In this document: positions 27,108-27,636 of the stretch, one piece after another
Numbering within the stretch: position 1 is the first letter of the stretch
Layout of the letters: every line of letters begins with the position of its first letter
Source: a virus
IMG/VR virus record: IMGVR_UViG_3300042887_001308
Location: 1 to 27,636 of that record
Reading direction: 5' to 3' (one strand)
Length of the DNA stretch: 27,636 nt
Notes under the pieces: model-generated
Database searches by the model: none
What the model was told of the DNA's origin: nothing
The model's input: the letters and a program-made list of their open reading frames with translations, nothing else
Program-made: the position numbers and the translations under genes

Positions 27108-27636
27108 ATGTCTAAACGATACACCGCAGGTGTAGTATCATCCACTCCGCCAACTGTAAACGCAGCGGGCGCTTCAGGTGTATTCACACTTAATCAGCAA
27201 TCAGCAGCACAATCCACCAATAACTGGCCACCGTATAAGGTAGAGAAATCTTTACGGTTTCGAGCTAGTTCTTCTGCATATTTAAGTAGAACACCAAGTG
27301 CGGCAGGTAATAGGCAAAAATGGACATTTTCGTGTTGGTTCAAAAAATCCGCTAATGGAGTATACCATGAATTGTTGAGTGCTTCTGGTTCTGGCGTAGA
27401 CCAATTTTTCTTTAGTAATTCAGATGCATTAGTATATTATTTGTCTGACGGCTCAATAAGATTTAACTTAACATCGACACAAGTATTTCGTGACCCATCC
27501 GCTTGGTATCACCTTGTTTTAGCGGTCGATACAACACAAGCAACCAGTTCAGATAGAGCAAAATTATATGTAAATGGCACTCAAATTACTTCTTTTACAA
27601 GTCCAACATATTCACCACAAAATCAAAATACATATA
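27108..27636 (+). CDS. LamG-like tail-fibre protein, 3' partial
   Basis: The ORF starts at ATG 27108 and is open to the right edge (176 codons seen). The first 50 residues are Ser/Ala-rich. From about residue 48 a LamG/ConA-like jellyroll appears: KSLRFRASSSAYLSRTPS, KWTFSCWFKKS, then FRDPSAWYHLVLAVDTT and AKLYVNGTQI. This arrangement is typical of large glycan-binding fibre proteins in marine phages. The full length is beyond the window. Confidence 0.72.
   Translation, partial: MSKRYTAGVVSSTPPTVNAAGASGVFTLNQQSAAQSTNNWPPYKVEKSLRFRASSSAYLSRTPSAAGNRQKWTFSCWFKKSANGVYHELLSASGSGVDQFFFSNSDALVYYLSDGSIRFNLTSTQVFRDPSAWYHLVLAVDTTQATSSDRAKLYVNGTQITSFTSPTYSPQNQNTY

Noticed and set aside
1-27636. tRNA genes, CRISPR arrays, insertion sequences, integrase or att sites
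   Set aside because: No cloverleaf-like sequence, spaced repeats, transposase motif or recombinase motif was seen on either strand by eye.

Overview
The window is a stretch of a low-GC, T4-like myovirus genome, probably of an aquatic phage with a Gram-negative host. All supported genes lie on the + strand, packed tightly with ATGA, TAATG or TTGA stop/start overlaps. The T4-like assignment rests on a gp61-type primase, class I NrdA/NrdB plus ThyX, ATAAATA late-promoter motifs, a spanin/GH19 lysis block, and a set of proteins whose N-termini closely resemble the capsid-targeting peptides of T4 internal proteins. The host is Gram-negative by inference, because there are two lipobox proteins and a two-component spanin pair. 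There is no rRNA, tRNA, CRISPR array, insertion sequence or integrase.

Layout. (1) 1-6268 is a surface-sugar block. It holds a nucleotidyltransferase-HAD fusion that is cut by the window edge, two extended SDR enzymes, an RfbH-type [2Fe-2S]/PMP 3-dehydratase, two possible glycosyltransferase-like proteins, a small unknown and a 2OG-Fe(II) oxygenase. It looks like part of a pathway to a deoxy- or dideoxy-sugar. (2) 6264-13007 is a late block with modular proteins. An 843-residue nucleotidyltransferase/P-loop kinase protein and several Lys/Glu-rich proteins carry T4-like capsid-targeting N-termini, and some carry repeated EEVE(Q/L)(I/L)DE linkers that look like prohead-protease sites. One large virion-type protein is interleaved. 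(3) 13021-16283 encodes virion and adhesin-like proteins, including a LamG/ConA-like one. (4) 16280-19266 is the lysis region: i-spanin and o-spanin candidates, a second lipoprotein, a GH19 endolysin, a holin candidate, a small exported protein and a coiled-coil/TM protein. (5) 19270-25507 is nucleotide and DNA metabolism. An extended -10 promoter precedes primase, ThyX, NrdA and NrdB, followed by a fatty-acid desaturase, an exported SNase-type nuclease, a zinc-ribbon mini-protein and a GIY-YIG-like protein. (6) 25508-26408 is a short intergenic region with a candidate promoter, followed by a phasin-like protein and very small genes. (7) 26412 to the end is another late block with a repeat-containing fibre-like protein, a virion protein and the start of a LamG-like fibre protein that runs off the window.

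How the genes fit together. Regions 5 and 6 would act early or mid infection (dNTP supply, priming, host-membrane and nucleic-acid remodelling). Regions 2, 3, 4 and 7 would act late. The most interesting hypothesis is in region 2: several unrelated domains appear to be addressed to the capsid interior by a shared N-terminal tag and then cut into modules by a gp21-like protease, as in T4 internal proteins but with an enzyme and multi-module polyproteins as cargo. The surface-sugar block may alter host or virion glycans.

Functional names come from motifs read by eye. No database search was run.
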